This document shows positions 1 to 8,602 of a stretch of DNA of 64,000 nucleotides, one piece after another. Position numbers and translations under genes: made by a program. Source of the stretch: Halovenus halobia (GTDB lineage: Archaea; Halobacteriota; Halobacteria; Halobacteriales; Haloarculaceae); NCBI RefSeq assembly GCF_051414135.1, contig NZ_JBLKOA010000005.1:124001-188000 (forward strand). The letters are read 5' to 3'. The notes under the pieces were generated by a model, which did no database searches, was not told the origin of the DNA, and saw only the letters and a program-made list of their open reading frames with translations. The stretch's first letter is position 1. Each line of letters starts with the position of its first letter.

Positions 1-1264
1 GGTCGAGGCCAACCTCTTCGAGGAACTTCTTGTATTCGCGTTCGCACTGTTCGGCGTCTTTCTGTCGGTCGGAGGCGTGGTCACAGAGTTGCAGCAAGTC
101 CTCTGGCACGTCGTTCGAGTGGACAATCCAGTGGTTGATCAGGTCCGAGAGCCGCCGGATTGGCGAGGTGAAGTGCCCGTAAATCTCGAAGTTCAGGGCG
201 TGGTGGCCGCCGAAGGGGTCGTTCATGTACTTCGCGCGGGGCATCACCTTCATCACCGCCCACTGAATCTTGTCGAGTTGGCGCTGTGGCGCTTCCTCGA
301 GCGTGGCGTTGACGGCTTTCCGCGGGTCGTCCCACGCCTCGCCGGGCACCGAGACGCCATCGAGTTCCTGAATCTCTCTCAGCGCGTCGTTCCACTCGTC
401 GGGGCTTGGCTGTGGGTGGACGCGGTACATTGCCTCGACACCGCGGTCCCACATCAGTTCGTGGGTAACTGCCTTGTTCGCCTTGAGCATACACTCCTCG
501 ATGATGGTGTGTGCCCGGTCGCGGCGCGGGTTGAGCACCAGTGAGCCGTCCTCTTTGCGCTGTTCGTGCATCCGGTCGGCCAGTTCCCAGACCAGTTCGG
601 TCTTCTCTGCAAGGTCAACCTCGGCGTCTTCGAGGAACTCCCCGGCAGCGTCGGGGTCGTCGAGAATCTCCTCACACTGGCTGTAGGTCAGTCGTGCATC
701 GCTGCGGATGACAGATTTGTAGATGTCGATGGTCTCGTAGCCAAGCGTCTCCTTGTCGAGGTGCATCTCGACGGTGTGTGCGAGTCGGTCCTCGTGAGCA
801 ACCAGTGAGCAGACCGTTTCGGCCAGCACCGGCGGCAGCATGTGCACGGTATGCGCCGGGAGATAGATGGTGTTCGCGCGGCGGCGTGCCTCGTCCCACA
901 TCTCCGTGTCAGGCGTAACGTAGTGGCTCACGTCGGCGATGTGGACCCAGAGCACGAACTCGTCGTCGCGCTCTTCGATCGAGATGGCGTCGTCGAAGTC
1001 CTGTGCGTCGATTGGGTCGGTCGTCCACGTCGTCATCTCACGCAGGTCTTCGCGCTCGCCAATCTCGTCTTCAATCTCTGCCTGTACGTCTTCAGTCCGG
1101 GCTTCTGCCTCTTCCATCACCGATGGCGGGAACTCGTAGGGCATCTCGAATTTCTCGAACAACTCTTCGCGCTTGTTTTCGAGATGTCGGGCCATCTCCT
1201 CGTCGATTTCGACAGGGCCCTGCCCCTCGGCAGTGCCGGCTTCGGCCTGCTCAGACTCGGTCAT
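1..1264 (-). CDS. RNB-domain exoribonuclease (RNase R/II-like), C-terminus cut by window edge
   Basis: The gene starts with ATG at 1264 and runs off the left edge, so only about 421 N-terminal residues are visible. The RNB catalytic motif DPIDAQDFDDA lies near residues 83-93, with the aspartates that bind the two catalytic metals in RNase II/R. It is followed by VLWVHIADVSHYV, also typical of the family. The family degrades RNA 3' to 5' in the cytoplasm. Unlike bacterial RNase R, there is almost no N-terminal cold-shock region: only about 75 acidic residues precede the RNB domain, the short form seen in haloarchaea. Whether an S1 domain follows cannot be seen. The family call is sure; the exact substrate is unknown. 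Confidence 0.9.
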   Translation of the reverse strand, partial: MTESEQAEAGTAEGQGPVEIDEEMARHLENKREELFEKFEMPYEFPPSVMEEAEARTEDVQAEIEDEIGEREDLREMTTWTTDPIDAQDFDDAISIEERDDEFVLWVHIADVSHYVTPDTEMWDEARRRANTIYLPAHTVHMLPPVLAETVCSLVAHEDRLAHTVEMHLDKETLGYETIDIYKSVIRSDARLTYSQCEEILDDPDAAGEFLEDAEVDLAEKTELVWELADRMHEQRKEDGSLVLNPRRDRAHTIIEECMLKANKAVTHELMWDRGVEAMYRVHPQPSPDEWNDALREIQELDGVSVPGEAWDDPRKAVNATLEEAPQRQLDKIQWAVMKVMPRAKYMNDPFGGHHALNFEIYGHFTSPIRRLSDLINHWIVHSNDVPEDLLQLCDHASDRQKDAEQCEREYKKFLEEVGLD

Positions 1265-1372
1265 ACCCCCGGCTACGGCCGACCGGTAATTAGAGGTGTC
1301 GCTGACACATCACGGGTCAGGAGACGCCGACCCGACTCAGTGGGCCCTGACCTGTTCACATGTACCAGACCG

Positions 1373-1696
1373 TCAGAAGAACACGTCACCGAGCAACCGG
1401 TTGCTGTCGTTTTCGGCATCGTCGCCACAATTCTGTCGTGCTGCGAGGATCCGCTCGTAGTTTTCGACTACTTGCTGGCGCTGCTGGTCTTTCTGTTCGA
1501 GTCGGTGTCGAAGCGTCGCAATCTCCTGTCTCAGCAGCGTGTTTTCGGCTTCAAGTTCCTCGACCGTTTCCGTGAGGTGGTCCCGTCGTGCTTCGAGACG
1601 GTCGAGTTCAGCGGCGGAGACCAGACGGACGAGTTGCTCTTCGCTGTGACCCGACACTCCTTCACCGTCGCTCAACTGTTCGGAGGAGTCTGACAT
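1373..1696 (-). CDS. Small acidic coiled-coil protein of unknown function
   Basis: 107 residues if translation starts at the ATG at 1696; an in-frame start 15 bp upstream would add five residues. Residues about 30-85 are a heptad-rich coiled coil (RLEARRDHLTETVEELEAEN, then LLRQEIATLRHRLEQK). Both ends are polar and acidic. No catalytic or metal-binding motif is visible. It lies on the same strand as the RNB nuclease, about 110 bp upstream of it, and downstream of the HD-domain gene. It could be a structural or adaptor protein, but the sequence does not show a partner. Confidence 0.7.
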   Translation of the reverse strand: MSDSSEQLSDGEGVSGHSEEQLVRLVSAAELDRLEARRDHLTETVEELEAENTLLRQEIATLRHRLEQKDQQRQQVVENYERILAARQNCGDDAENDSNRLLGDVFF

Positions 1697-1776
1697 ACAA
1701 TGCCGAGTCACGCCTACTGGAGCGACACGTAAAAATTGCCGTCAGTCAGTTGTCAGACGAGCCTCTCTCGGCGGGT

Positions 1777-2466
1777 TCAGGCCTCGCCGTGCCACTCCGC
1801 GAGGAACTGCTCGAAGAAGGTTTCCAGAAACGCCTCGCGCTGGGCCGCGAGTTCGCGGGCTGGCTCGGTGTGTAACTCCTCGCGCAACCTGAGCAGTTTG
1901 TCCTCGAAGTGATACAGTTGGGAGTACTCATCGCCGTCGGGGTCGAACAGCGGCGTTCCGTGCACTCCGCCGAAGGCAAAGGTCCGTGCAATCCCGACTG
2001 CGCCCATCGCATCGAGGTTGTCCGCGTCGCGAAGAATCTTCGCTTCCAGCCTCTCTGGCTGTGGGTCCTCACCGCGAAAGGCGAGGTCATCGTGGACGGC
2101 AACGCAGTGCTGAACGGTCGAAATTTTCTCCGCCGACACGCCAGCCTCCGCAAGAATAGTCGCAACTGTCGGCAGCGTCTCGACAGGGTCACAGCCAGTG
2201 CCCGAGCCCTGTACCCGGTGGATGTCGTGAGTCAGTGCCGCACAGCCGACCACTTCTCGGTCGGCGTCCAACTCCGCCGCAAACTGCTGGCCGAGACGGA
2301 AGACTCGCCAGACGTGATGCATATCGTGGCCAGAGGAATCGGTAGCGAGATGTGTTCGGACACCGTCGGCAACCGCTGGAAACGGCGACTCGTCGTGCCG
2401 CGGGCCGCCCGGGTGTGCGCCCGTTGTCGGGTGGGGGTCACTCAATCCGGAGCGTTCGTCGCTCAT
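1777..2466 (-). CDS. HD-domain metal-dependent phosphohydrolase
   Basis: 229 residues from the ATG at 2466; the open frame extends a little further, but the MSDERSG start gives the usual length. The HD-superfamily ligands are visible: His in GHDMHHVWRV (about residue 48), the His-Asp pair in LTHDIHR (about residue 83) and a later Asp in LRDADNLDAMG. This resembles the YedJ/uncharacterised HD hydrolase group that acts on small phosphorylated or nucleotide substrates. The C-terminal part is helical and acidic. Substrate unknown. It sits between the coiled-coil gene and the FrhB-like gene on the same strand, with no overlap with either, so operon membership is uncertain. Confidence 0.8.
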   Translation of the reverse strand: MSDERSGLSDPHPTTGAHPGGPRHDESPFPAVADGVRTHLATDSSGHDMHHVWRVFRLGQQFAAELDADREVVGCAALTHDIHRVQGSGTGCDPVETLPTVATILAEAGVSAEKISTVQHCVAVHDDLAFRGEDPQPERLEAKILRDADNLDAMGAVGIARTFAFGGVHGTPLFDPDGDEYSQLYHFEDKLLRLREELHTEPARELAAQREAFLETFFEQFLAEWHGEA

Positions 2467-2506
2467 ACGCTCGCTACCGTGGCCGGCCACTGGATTGTTT
2501 CGGTCG

Positions 2507-3730
2507 CTAACACCACCGCTCGTACTGGTGGGTCCGGGCCGGGTTCTGTGGCTGTGGCTCGCGGTCAGTGTCGTCGTACTGCTCGCGGTGCTGTTCGTAG
2601 CCGATGCTCAGCGACCCCTCCGGGTCGAACGCCCGCGGGAGCGTCTGCTCGGCCTGCCGTTTGTTCCAGCCCGCCAGCTTCCGCAGCGCGGTGTCGTCGT
2701 CCAGGTCCTCGACGTCGAGTGCGTCCACGGCCGCTGACAGTGCTTCGTCGCCGCGCTCTCCGCGGACGACGAACGTCGTTGCGCTGTCGGGGCTGGCGAC
2801 GTTCCCGGCAGAGATGTCTGCCGCCCGGCCGGTGAAGTCGGCACACTCCCCACAACCGGACAGACCTGCCGCATCGAAGGCTTCGACGTCGGTCTCCAGG
2901 AGGGTCTCTTCCTCGCCGTAGGCGAACAGTTTGCCGTCACTCACGTCGAGGCTATCGACCGCCGCGGGGTCGACGCCGTGGTCGCGCAGCACCGACCGCA
3001 GGCGGTCGGCCTCGAAGCTCCGGGTACAAAACAGCGCGACAGTCAGCGCAATCTCGTCGCGCTCGCCCGGCCGGCCGAACGACTGCAACGCCGACACGCC
3101 CTGAATCACGCAGGGTGTGCCCACGAGGGCAAGGTCGGGGTCCGAAAGCGACGATTCGGCGACGAGGCGGTCGATTTCGCCGAGTTGCATCGGCTGTGTG
3201 AACACCGAGCCAGCGTTCGCCAGCAACTCCTCGCGGCTGGTCGCGAGCACAGCCTCGCCTCGAAGCGGCTCGTCCTCGCGCTCACGGGCGACGACCGCGC
3301 CATCGAGTTCGCCGGCGGCCAGCAACTCGCCGAGCAGTGCGGTCACCGCACCGCCGTCCTGGCCGGCTACCTGTGTCTCCCCATCGGCGGCCCGGACGGC
3401 GTAGGCACTGGTCGACCCCTCGCGGTCGCGTTCGGCCTCTGCAATCACTCGCTCGTAGCGGAGGCCGCTGCGCGGACAGAAGTCCCAGCAGCGCGAACAG
3501 CCGGTACACATCTTCACGAGTGTTGGCTTGCCGTCGATGTCGTCGATGCCGATAGAGTCGGAGGGGCAGGCCGCCGCACAACTGCCACACTGAATACAGC
3601 GGTCGGCCTCGATGACGGCTTCGTCGAGGTCACGGAACCAGATTTTCCCCGCGGGTGTGTTCGTATCCTTGTGCTCCCGTGGGTCCTCGCTCACGCCCGG
3701 TGAGCGAGGGAGATGTTCTCGTTTGGACAT
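2507..3730 (-). CDS. FrhB-type F420-binding iron-sulfur flavoprotein
   Basis: 407 residues. Two ferredoxin-type [4Fe-4S] motifs lie at the N-terminus: Cys45, 48, 51, 55 (CIQCGSCAAACP) and Cys75, 78, 81, 85 (CTGCSRCWDFCP). A coenzyme F420 hydrogenase/dehydrogenase beta-subunit region (FrhB/FpoF family) follows, with the typical GTPCVIQGV motif near residue 203 and further cysteines (CGEC) near residue 292. Members bind FAD and oxidise F420H2, passing electrons through Fe-S clusters. The start ATG overlaps the stop of the upstream rhodanese-sulfite/nitrite reductase by 1 bp, so the two are almost certainly co-translated and this protein is its probable electron donor. F420 use is inferred from the family. 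Confidence 0.88.
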   Translation of the reverse strand: MSKREHLPRSPGVSEDPREHKDTNTPAGKIWFRDLDEAVIEADRCIQCGSCAAACPSDSIGIDDIDGKPTLVKMCTGCSRCWDFCPRSGLRYERVIAEAERDREGSTSAYAVRAADGETQVAGQDGGAVTALLGELLAAGELDGAVVAREREDEPLRGEAVLATSREELLANAGSVFTQPMQLGEIDRLVAESSLSDPDLALVGTPCVIQGVSALQSFGRPGERDEIALTVALFCTRSFEADRLRSVLRDHGVDPAAVDSLDVSDGKLFAYGEEETLLETDVEAFDAAGLSGCGECADFTGRAADISAGNVASPDSATTFVVRGERGDEALSAAVDALDVEDLDDDTALRKLAGWNKRQAEQTLPRAFDPEGSLSIGYEQHREQYDDTDREPQPQNPARTHQYERWC

Positions 3731-6102
3731 CAGTCGTCAGCCTCCATCGTCGCGGTTGTATCGGTGTCTGTCACGAGCTCGAACAGCCGTTGCTGTGGGG
3801 TCCGTTCGACCCACTCGCTGAACGGTTCGCCGTTGGACTCTGCCGCGTAGGTGTCCAGCACGCGCCGGACGACGTTCGGGAGGTCTGCCGTCGGATGGCT
3901 GCCGACGACCCAGTCGACGAACTGGCCGCGGCCGAGGTCCCCGCCCAGTCCGACGTCGACGGCGGGTTGGCTTCCCTCGACCGTCCGGCGGTCCTCGCCG
4001 CGCAGGCCGATGTCGGCAATCTGTGGCTGGGCGCAGGAGGCCGAACAGCCCGAGAGGTGCAGCCGGACCGCCTCGGGGTCGGCGGGCCCGTCGTACTCCG
4101 TCTCGAACCACTCGTCGAGGTCCCGGGCCCAGCGAATCGCCCGGTCTTTCGTGTTGATAATGCCGTAGGTGCAGTACTCTTTGCCAGTACAGGCGACAAC
4201 GCCGCGGGTGAACGGCCCGGGGTCGGGACTGTACCGTTGGATGACTGGCTCCGCGCGGAACTCCTCGACAGCATCGGGGTCGACCCCGGGAACGATGGCG
4301 TTCTGGTTCATGCTGAGTCGAACCTCGCCGCTGCCGTACTCGCTGGCGAGCGAAGCGAGGTCGGCGAACTCGTCGCCGCCCATCCGTCCGACGGGGACGT
4401 TCAGCCCGACGTACTGTCGGCCGTCGGCCTGCTCGTGGACGCCGACGTGGTCGCCGCGGTACCGCTCGGTGAGGCTCTCGCCCGCCGGTTCGACGGCGAA
4501 ATCGACGCGCTCCGTGATGTCCTCGCGGACGGCGTCGACGCCGAACTCCGCCACCAGAAAGCGCAGGCGGTTGACCGCGGTGTCGAGGTAGCTGCCGCGC
4601 TCGATGAAGAAGTCGGCCGTCGCCTCGACGAGTTCGACCACGTTCTCGGGTTCGACGAACAAATCGATGTCGCGAGCCAGTCGCGGCCCGTCGGAGAGGC
4701 CGCCGCCAATCTTGACATTGAACCCAAACCGGCCGTCCTTCTCGGCCGGCAACAGCCCCAGGTCGTTGAGTTCCGCCCGGGCGCAGTTCTCGTGACAGCC
4801 CGTCACCGACACCTTCAGTTTCCGGGGGAGGTTGGCGTACTGCTCGTCGGCCAGGAAGCGCTCGGCAATTTCGTCGGCGAGCGTGCCCGCGTCGGCTTCC
4901 TCGTCGGGGTCGAGACCGGCAACCGGGCAGGCGACTACGTTGCGGACGGAGTTGCCACAGGCCTGCATCGTCGTCAGCCCGACGGCCTCGTAGCGGTCCC
5001 AGATTTCGGGCACGTCTTCGAGTCGAATCCAGTGCATCTGAATATCCTGGCGGGTCGTGATGTCCAGATAGCCGTCGCCGAACTCCGGGCTCTGCTCGCG
5101 GCCGCCGTGGGCCTCGGGTGCCCGGGCGAATTCGTCGGCCACCTGACCGACGACTCGGGCCTGTTCGGCGTCGAGGCGGCCGCCGGGCACCTTCGTCCGG
5201 AGCATGAAGTAGCCGCGCTGTTTCTGGTGGTACAGCCCGACGAGTTTCAGCCGGTCGACGATTCCGTCGTGGTCCTCGACCAGCGCCTCGAACCCCCTGT
5301 CGGCGTAGGCCCGGACCGTCGCCTCGAGACCTTCTGGACTCCACTCGTCAGCCGTCTCTCGAATCCAGCCTGTCAAGCTACCTTCGTAGGCAGTGACGCG
5401 CTCGTAGCCCAGTTCGGAGAGGACGGCGTAGGTGTGGCTCAGCCGTCGGGCCGTGTTACAGTAGAGTACGACCTCGCGGTCACGTTCGATGCCGCGGTCT
5501 GCGAGGAGACGTTCGATTTCCTCGCGGGCTTTCAGCGAGCCGTCGGTGACGAGGTCCTCCCAGCCGAGCTGGACCGCACCGGGGATGTGGGCGGCGTCGT
5601 ACTCTGCTGCCGAACGGGTGTCGACAACGACCCCGTCGCCGTCGAGTGCTCGCTCGACCGCTTCGCGGCCGACGATTGGTTTGCCCGGGGCTCCGGTCTC
5701 GTAGCTCGTGTTGCTGTCGACGCTGACGGCACCGGTTTCGGTCTCGTAGCGACTACTCCAGGCGTCGTAGCCACCATCGAGCAGATACAGCGGTGCATCG
5801 TGGCCGAACGCCGCGGCGGTCAATAGGAGTCGCGCCGCGTAGACCCCTGCCTCGTCGTCGTAAGCGACAATCGGCGTCTCTCGGCCGATACCGAGTTCGC
5901 TCATCGATTCCTCGAACTCTGGCGGGGTCGGGAGATGACCGGCGGTCCCGCCTGCCGGGTTTCGTATCGCCTCGTAGGGCAGGTGGACCGCGCCCGGAAC
6001 GTGGCCGACGCCAGCGAAACGCTGCTCGTCGCGCACGTCGACGACCGCTACGTCGTCGGCCGACGCCACCCAGTCGGGGCCGACGACCGACAGTTCAACC
6101 AT
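3730..6102 (-). CDS. Double rhodanese - sulfite/nitrite reductase (siroheme) fusion protein
   Basis: 790 residues. Residues 1-125 and 140-250 are two rhodanese domains. The second has an active-site loop with Cys215 (YCNTARRLS); the first has Asp-Asp-Glu there (AYDDEAG) and should be inactive as a sulfurtransferase. Residues about 255-790 form a complete siroheme/[4Fe-4S] reductase of the sulfite/nitrite family. The cofactor ligands are Cys638-X5-Cys644 (CTGKEYC) and Cys686-X3-Cys690 (CSASC); the first half-domain holds TGCHENCARAELNDLGLL. The reaction is a six-electron reduction of sulfite to sulfide or nitrite to ammonia. The rhodanese part suggests thiosulfate or persulfide handling and so favours sulfur. 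It is followed by the FrhB-type gene with a 1-bp overlap. Confidence 0.9.
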   Translation of the reverse strand: MVELSVVGPDWVASADDVAVVDVRDEQRFAGVGHVPGAVHLPYEAIRNPAGGTAGHLPTPPEFEESMSELGIGRETPIVAYDDEAGVYAARLLLTAAAFGHDAPLYLLDGGYDAWSSRYETETGAVSVDSNTSYETGAPGKPIVGREAVERALDGDGVVVDTRSAAEYDAAHIPGAVQLGWEDLVTDGSLKAREEIERLLADRGIERDREVVLYCNTARRLSHTYAVLSELGYERVTAYEGSLTGWIRETADEWSPEGLEATVRAYADRGFEALVEDHDGIVDRLKLVGLYHQKQRGYFMLRTKVPGGRLDAEQARVVGQVADEFARAPEAHGGREQSPEFGDGYLDITTRQDIQMHWIRLEDVPEIWDRYEAVGLTTMQACGNSVRNVVACPVAGLDPDEEADAGTLADEIAERFLADEQYANLPRKLKVSVTGCHENCARAELNDLGLLPAEKDGRFGFNVKIGGGLSDGPRLARDIDLFVEPENVVELVEATADFFIERGSYLDTAVNRLRFLVAEFGVDAVREDITERVDFAVEPAGESLTERYRGDHVGVHEQADGRQYVGLNVPVGRMGGDEFADLASLASEYGSGEVRLSMNQNAIVPGVDPDAVEEFRAEPVIQRYSPDPGPFTRGVVACTGKEYCTYGIINTKDRAIRWARDLDEWFETEYDGPADPEAVRLHLSGCSASCAQPQIADIGLRGEDRRTVEGSQPAVDVGLGGDLGRGQFVDWVVGSHPTADLPNVVRRVLDTYAAESNGEPFSEWVERTPQQRLFELVTDTDTTATMEADD

Positions 6103-6361
6103 CGACGCTCACCGGCCGGTCTGTTCTGGCCTGTCTCTCGGATTTCATACAGTAGCAAGGAGTACGACTGCCCCAGACTTTCCCCCTCGCATTCGGGTAA
6201 ATCCGACCACCACTCCGAGACGCCTACGGCCAATTGCTGGCGATTGTGACAACATTTCGACCCGTGATACGACCGGAGTTCTTGTACCGAATTCGAGGAA
6301 TCGCTCGCCGTGGCAGTTGCTGCTAGCTGATTCGTCGCACTGTCTGTCTCCGGGAAAGGTG

Positions 6362-6387
6362 AAAAAATTGCCGGGAATGGATCCCGG
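6362..6387 (-). terminator. Hairpin plus T-run terminator of the isopropylmalate/citramalate synthase gene
   Basis: Just after the stop codon at 6390, the minus strand has a 6-bp GC stem (CCGGGA and TCCCGG, 6371-6387), then six T residues (6362-6367). This looks like a classic intrinsic terminator. In archaea the T-run alone may be what matters. From here to the start of the sulfite reductase gene (6103-6361) I see no gene. Confidence 0.55.
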
Positions 6388-6389
6388 GG

Positions 6390-7928
6390 TCAGTCGTCGG
6401 CGATAACCTGGTCGTCGTTTTGCTCGATGAGTCGGTCCATCGCTTCGACCATCGCGGTTACCGACGCGCGAGTGATGTCCGAGTCGCTTTTCGAGACTGC
6501 AACGGTGTTGTCGTCGCGGGACATCTCCACTTCGACGGTAACGATGGCGTCTGTCCCGCCGGTGATGGCGTCGACGTGGTAGGCCTCCAGTGCTGCGTCG
6601 GCTTCGTGCGAGAGCGCCTCGACGGTGGCGTTCATCGCGGCGTCGACAGGCCCGGAGCCGGTTGCGGCATTTTCGCGTGTCTCGCCGTCGACGTCGAGTC
6701 GGATACTCGCCGTCGGCGGGTTGACACCGCTGACCGCCGTCAGGTCGAGCAGTTCGACGCGGCGTTCGCGGTCACTGCCGCTGATTTCCTCGGCAATCCG
6801 CAGCAAGTCTGCGTCGGTGACGCGCTTGCCGCGGTCACCAATTTTCTTGACCCGGGAGACAACCTCCGCGAGTTGGTCGTCGGTGACCTCCATGTCGTGT
6901 TCGTCCAGTGCGGCTTTTACGCCCGCACGGCCGGCGTGTTTGCCGAGTGCGAGTCGGCGCTGGCGGCCCACCTTTTCCGGCGGGTATGGCTCGTACATCG
7001 CGTCGTCTTTGAGCGTCCCGTCGGTGTGGATGCCAGACTCGTGGGTGAAGGCGTTCTGACCGATGACAGCCTTGTTCGGCGCCAGCGGAATGCCGGTCGC
7101 GTTGGCGATGAGCTGGGCGAGGTCGTACACTGCTTCGAGGTTCATCGTCTCGACACCGTAACCGTGGTCGAGCGCGATGGCAACCTCTTCGAGTGCGACG
7201 TTGCCTGCTCGTTCACCAATCCCGTTGATGGTGCCGTGGACGAGGTCTGCACCCGCTGCAACTGAGACGAGGGCGTTCGTTACAGCGAGTCCCAGGTCGT
7301 CGTGGGTGTGCGTGCTCACTGGCCCCAGGTCTGTCAGTCGTGAGACGACCTCGAGGGTGCGGTCTGGGGTTGCGTGGCCGACTGTATCGGCGTAGCAAAC
7401 CCGGTCTGCGCCCGCCTCCAGTGATGCGCCCATCAACGCTTCGAGATAGTCGAGGTCAGCCCGAGAGCCGTCCTCGCCGATGACCTCGACCCAGAGGCCG
7501 TGGTCTTTCGCGTACTCGACGAGGTCGGCCGTGTTTTCGACATTCTCCTCGGGCGTCGTCCCCACTTTCTGGGTGACGTGCTTGTCGCTGGCCGGAACGA
7601 CGAGGTTGATGCCGTCGACATCGCAATCCATCGCCAGATCGATATCGTTGCGGATGCCACGACAGAAACTCGTCACTGTCGCGTCCAGATCCAGGTCAGT
7701 GACGCGCTGGATCGTTTCGCGCTCGCCCGACCCGGTGCAGGCGCTGCCGGCCTCTATGACATCGATTGCCGCATCGTCGAGTTTGCGAGCGATGCGTGCT
7801 TTCTCGTCCGGGGTGAGCGAGATACCAGGTGCTTGTTCGCCATCCCGGAGCGTCGTATCGAGGAACTGTACGTCGGAAACGTCGGACAGTGCGTTAGTTT
7901 CGGGGTGGCCCCCGAATAAATCGATCAC
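6390..7928 (-). CDS. 2-isopropylmalate synthase / (R)-citramalate synthase family
   Basis: 512 residues, full length. The N-terminal TIM barrel begins with FLDTTLRDGEQAPG (residues 23-36) and contains the metal site HTHDDLGLA and GTINGIGERAGNV. Then come the helical linker with LGKHAGRAGVK and a C-terminal LeuA-type regulatory domain (about residues 385-510). The enzyme condenses acetyl-CoA with 2-oxoisovalerate (leucine) or with pyruvate (citramalate route to isoleucine). Haloarchaea carry both kinds, and residue-level assignment is not possible by eye. The presence of the regulatory domain suggests end-product feedback. The gene stands alone: upstream is a promoter-like region, downstream a terminator. 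Confidence 0.88.
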   Translation of the reverse strand: MIDLFGGHPETNALSDVSDVQFLDTTLRDGEQAPGISLTPDEKARIARKLDDAAIDVIEAGSACTGSGERETIQRVTDLDLDATVTSFCRGIRNDIDLAMDCDVDGINLVVPASDKHVTQKVGTTPEENVENTADLVEYAKDHGLWVEVIGEDGSRADLDYLEALMGASLEAGADRVCYADTVGHATPDRTLEVVSRLTDLGPVSTHTHDDLGLAVTNALVSVAAGADLVHGTINGIGERAGNVALEEVAIALDHGYGVETMNLEAVYDLAQLIANATGIPLAPNKAVIGQNAFTHESGIHTDGTLKDDAMYEPYPPEKVGRQRRLALGKHAGRAGVKAALDEHDMEVTDDQLAEVVSRVKKIGDRGKRVTDADLLRIAEEISGSDRERRVELLDLTAVSGVNPPTASIRLDVDGETRENAATGSGPVDAAMNATVEALSHEADAALEAYHVDAITGGTDAIVTVEVEMSRDDNTVAVSKSDSDITRASVTAMVEAMDRLIEQNDDQVIADD

Positions 7929-8012
7929 GGGTCATCTTACCCTACTGGTGACTGCTGTCATGCACGTACATAAGCCTGACTTTTGCGTGTTCCGCCCGAG
8001 TATTACGGCTGT

Positions 8013-8441
8013 TTATTCCGCCGCGGGAGCCACACGCTCTCTCGCTGCTTCTCTGTCGAGCACTTCGACGGTGTCGCCGACGCTGACGCCCTCCGCGTCG
8101 CCCGCCGGCAGTTCGAGGATGCGGTCTGCTTTCGCCATCCCGACGCTTCGCCAGGGGTGCATCCGGGCGACTTTCTTGACCTCGTCGTCGGCCAGCCAGA
8201 TGACGTCCAGTGGCTCCCGGACGAACAGCATGTGGACGAACTGCCGCGGTGGACCGCCAGTTAGCGAGAACCCACCACCGACTTCCATCACGAGTGCGCC
8301 GGGAATCTCCGAGCGAAACATCAGCCCTCGCATCTGGGAGAGTGTCGAGTCTGCTCTCTCCACGTCGTCAGTGAGTACGCGGGGGTCGGAGCCACCCTCG
8401 CCCAGCGTATCCTCTGGCATGTGGACGACATACTCGGCCAT
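8013..8441 (-). CDS. DUF192 family protein
   Basis: 142 residues. It has the DUF192 core: SQMRGLMFRSEIPGALVMEV, then a phenylalanine/His-rich strand (RQFVHMLFVREPLDVIWL) and a closing segment with ILELPAGDAEGVSVGDTVEV. DUF192 proteins are small beta-rich proteins of unknown biochemical role, often exported in bacteria; this one lacks a signal peptide and so is likely cytoplasmic. It is transcribed divergently from the exported-protein gene at 8603, with about 160 bp between them. Confidence 0.8.
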   Translation of the reverse strand: MAEYVVHMPEDTLGEGGSDPRVLTDDVERADSTLSQMRGLMFRSEIPGALVMEVGGGFSLTGGPPRQFVHMLFVREPLDVIWLADDEVKKVARMHPWRSVGMAKADRILELPAGDAEGVSVGDTVEVLDREAARERVAPAAE

Positions 8442-8570
8442 ATCCGCATCTCACACCGTCGGGAGAAAAGTCTGTCTCCGAGTCACGCTCGGCTTGTCGT
8501 TTTTGCACAACTGCCGTGGCTCCCGAACTGTTTTGCAAACAAAGAGCACGCACATGTATCTACGCGGCAA

Positions 8571-8580
8571 TTTTATATAA
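8571..8580 (+). promoter_or_regulatory. TATA box for the exported-protein/lipoprotein pair
   Basis: The sequence TTTTATATAA ends 22 bp before the ATG at 8603. That spacing fits an archaeal TATA box driving a leaderless or near-leaderless transcript. The surrounding region 8442-8602 is AT-rich compared with its neighbours and also serves the divergent DUF192 gene. Confidence 0.65.
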
Positions 8581-8602
8581 CTGAAACAGAGAATTGTGGA
8601 CG

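Noticed and set aside
3655..5826. Long open frame (723 codons) on the plus strand
   Set aside because: It is the complement of the rhodanese-sulfite reductase gene; its composition lacks family motifs and the minus-strand protein is clearly real. Long antisense frames are usual in GC-rich genomes.
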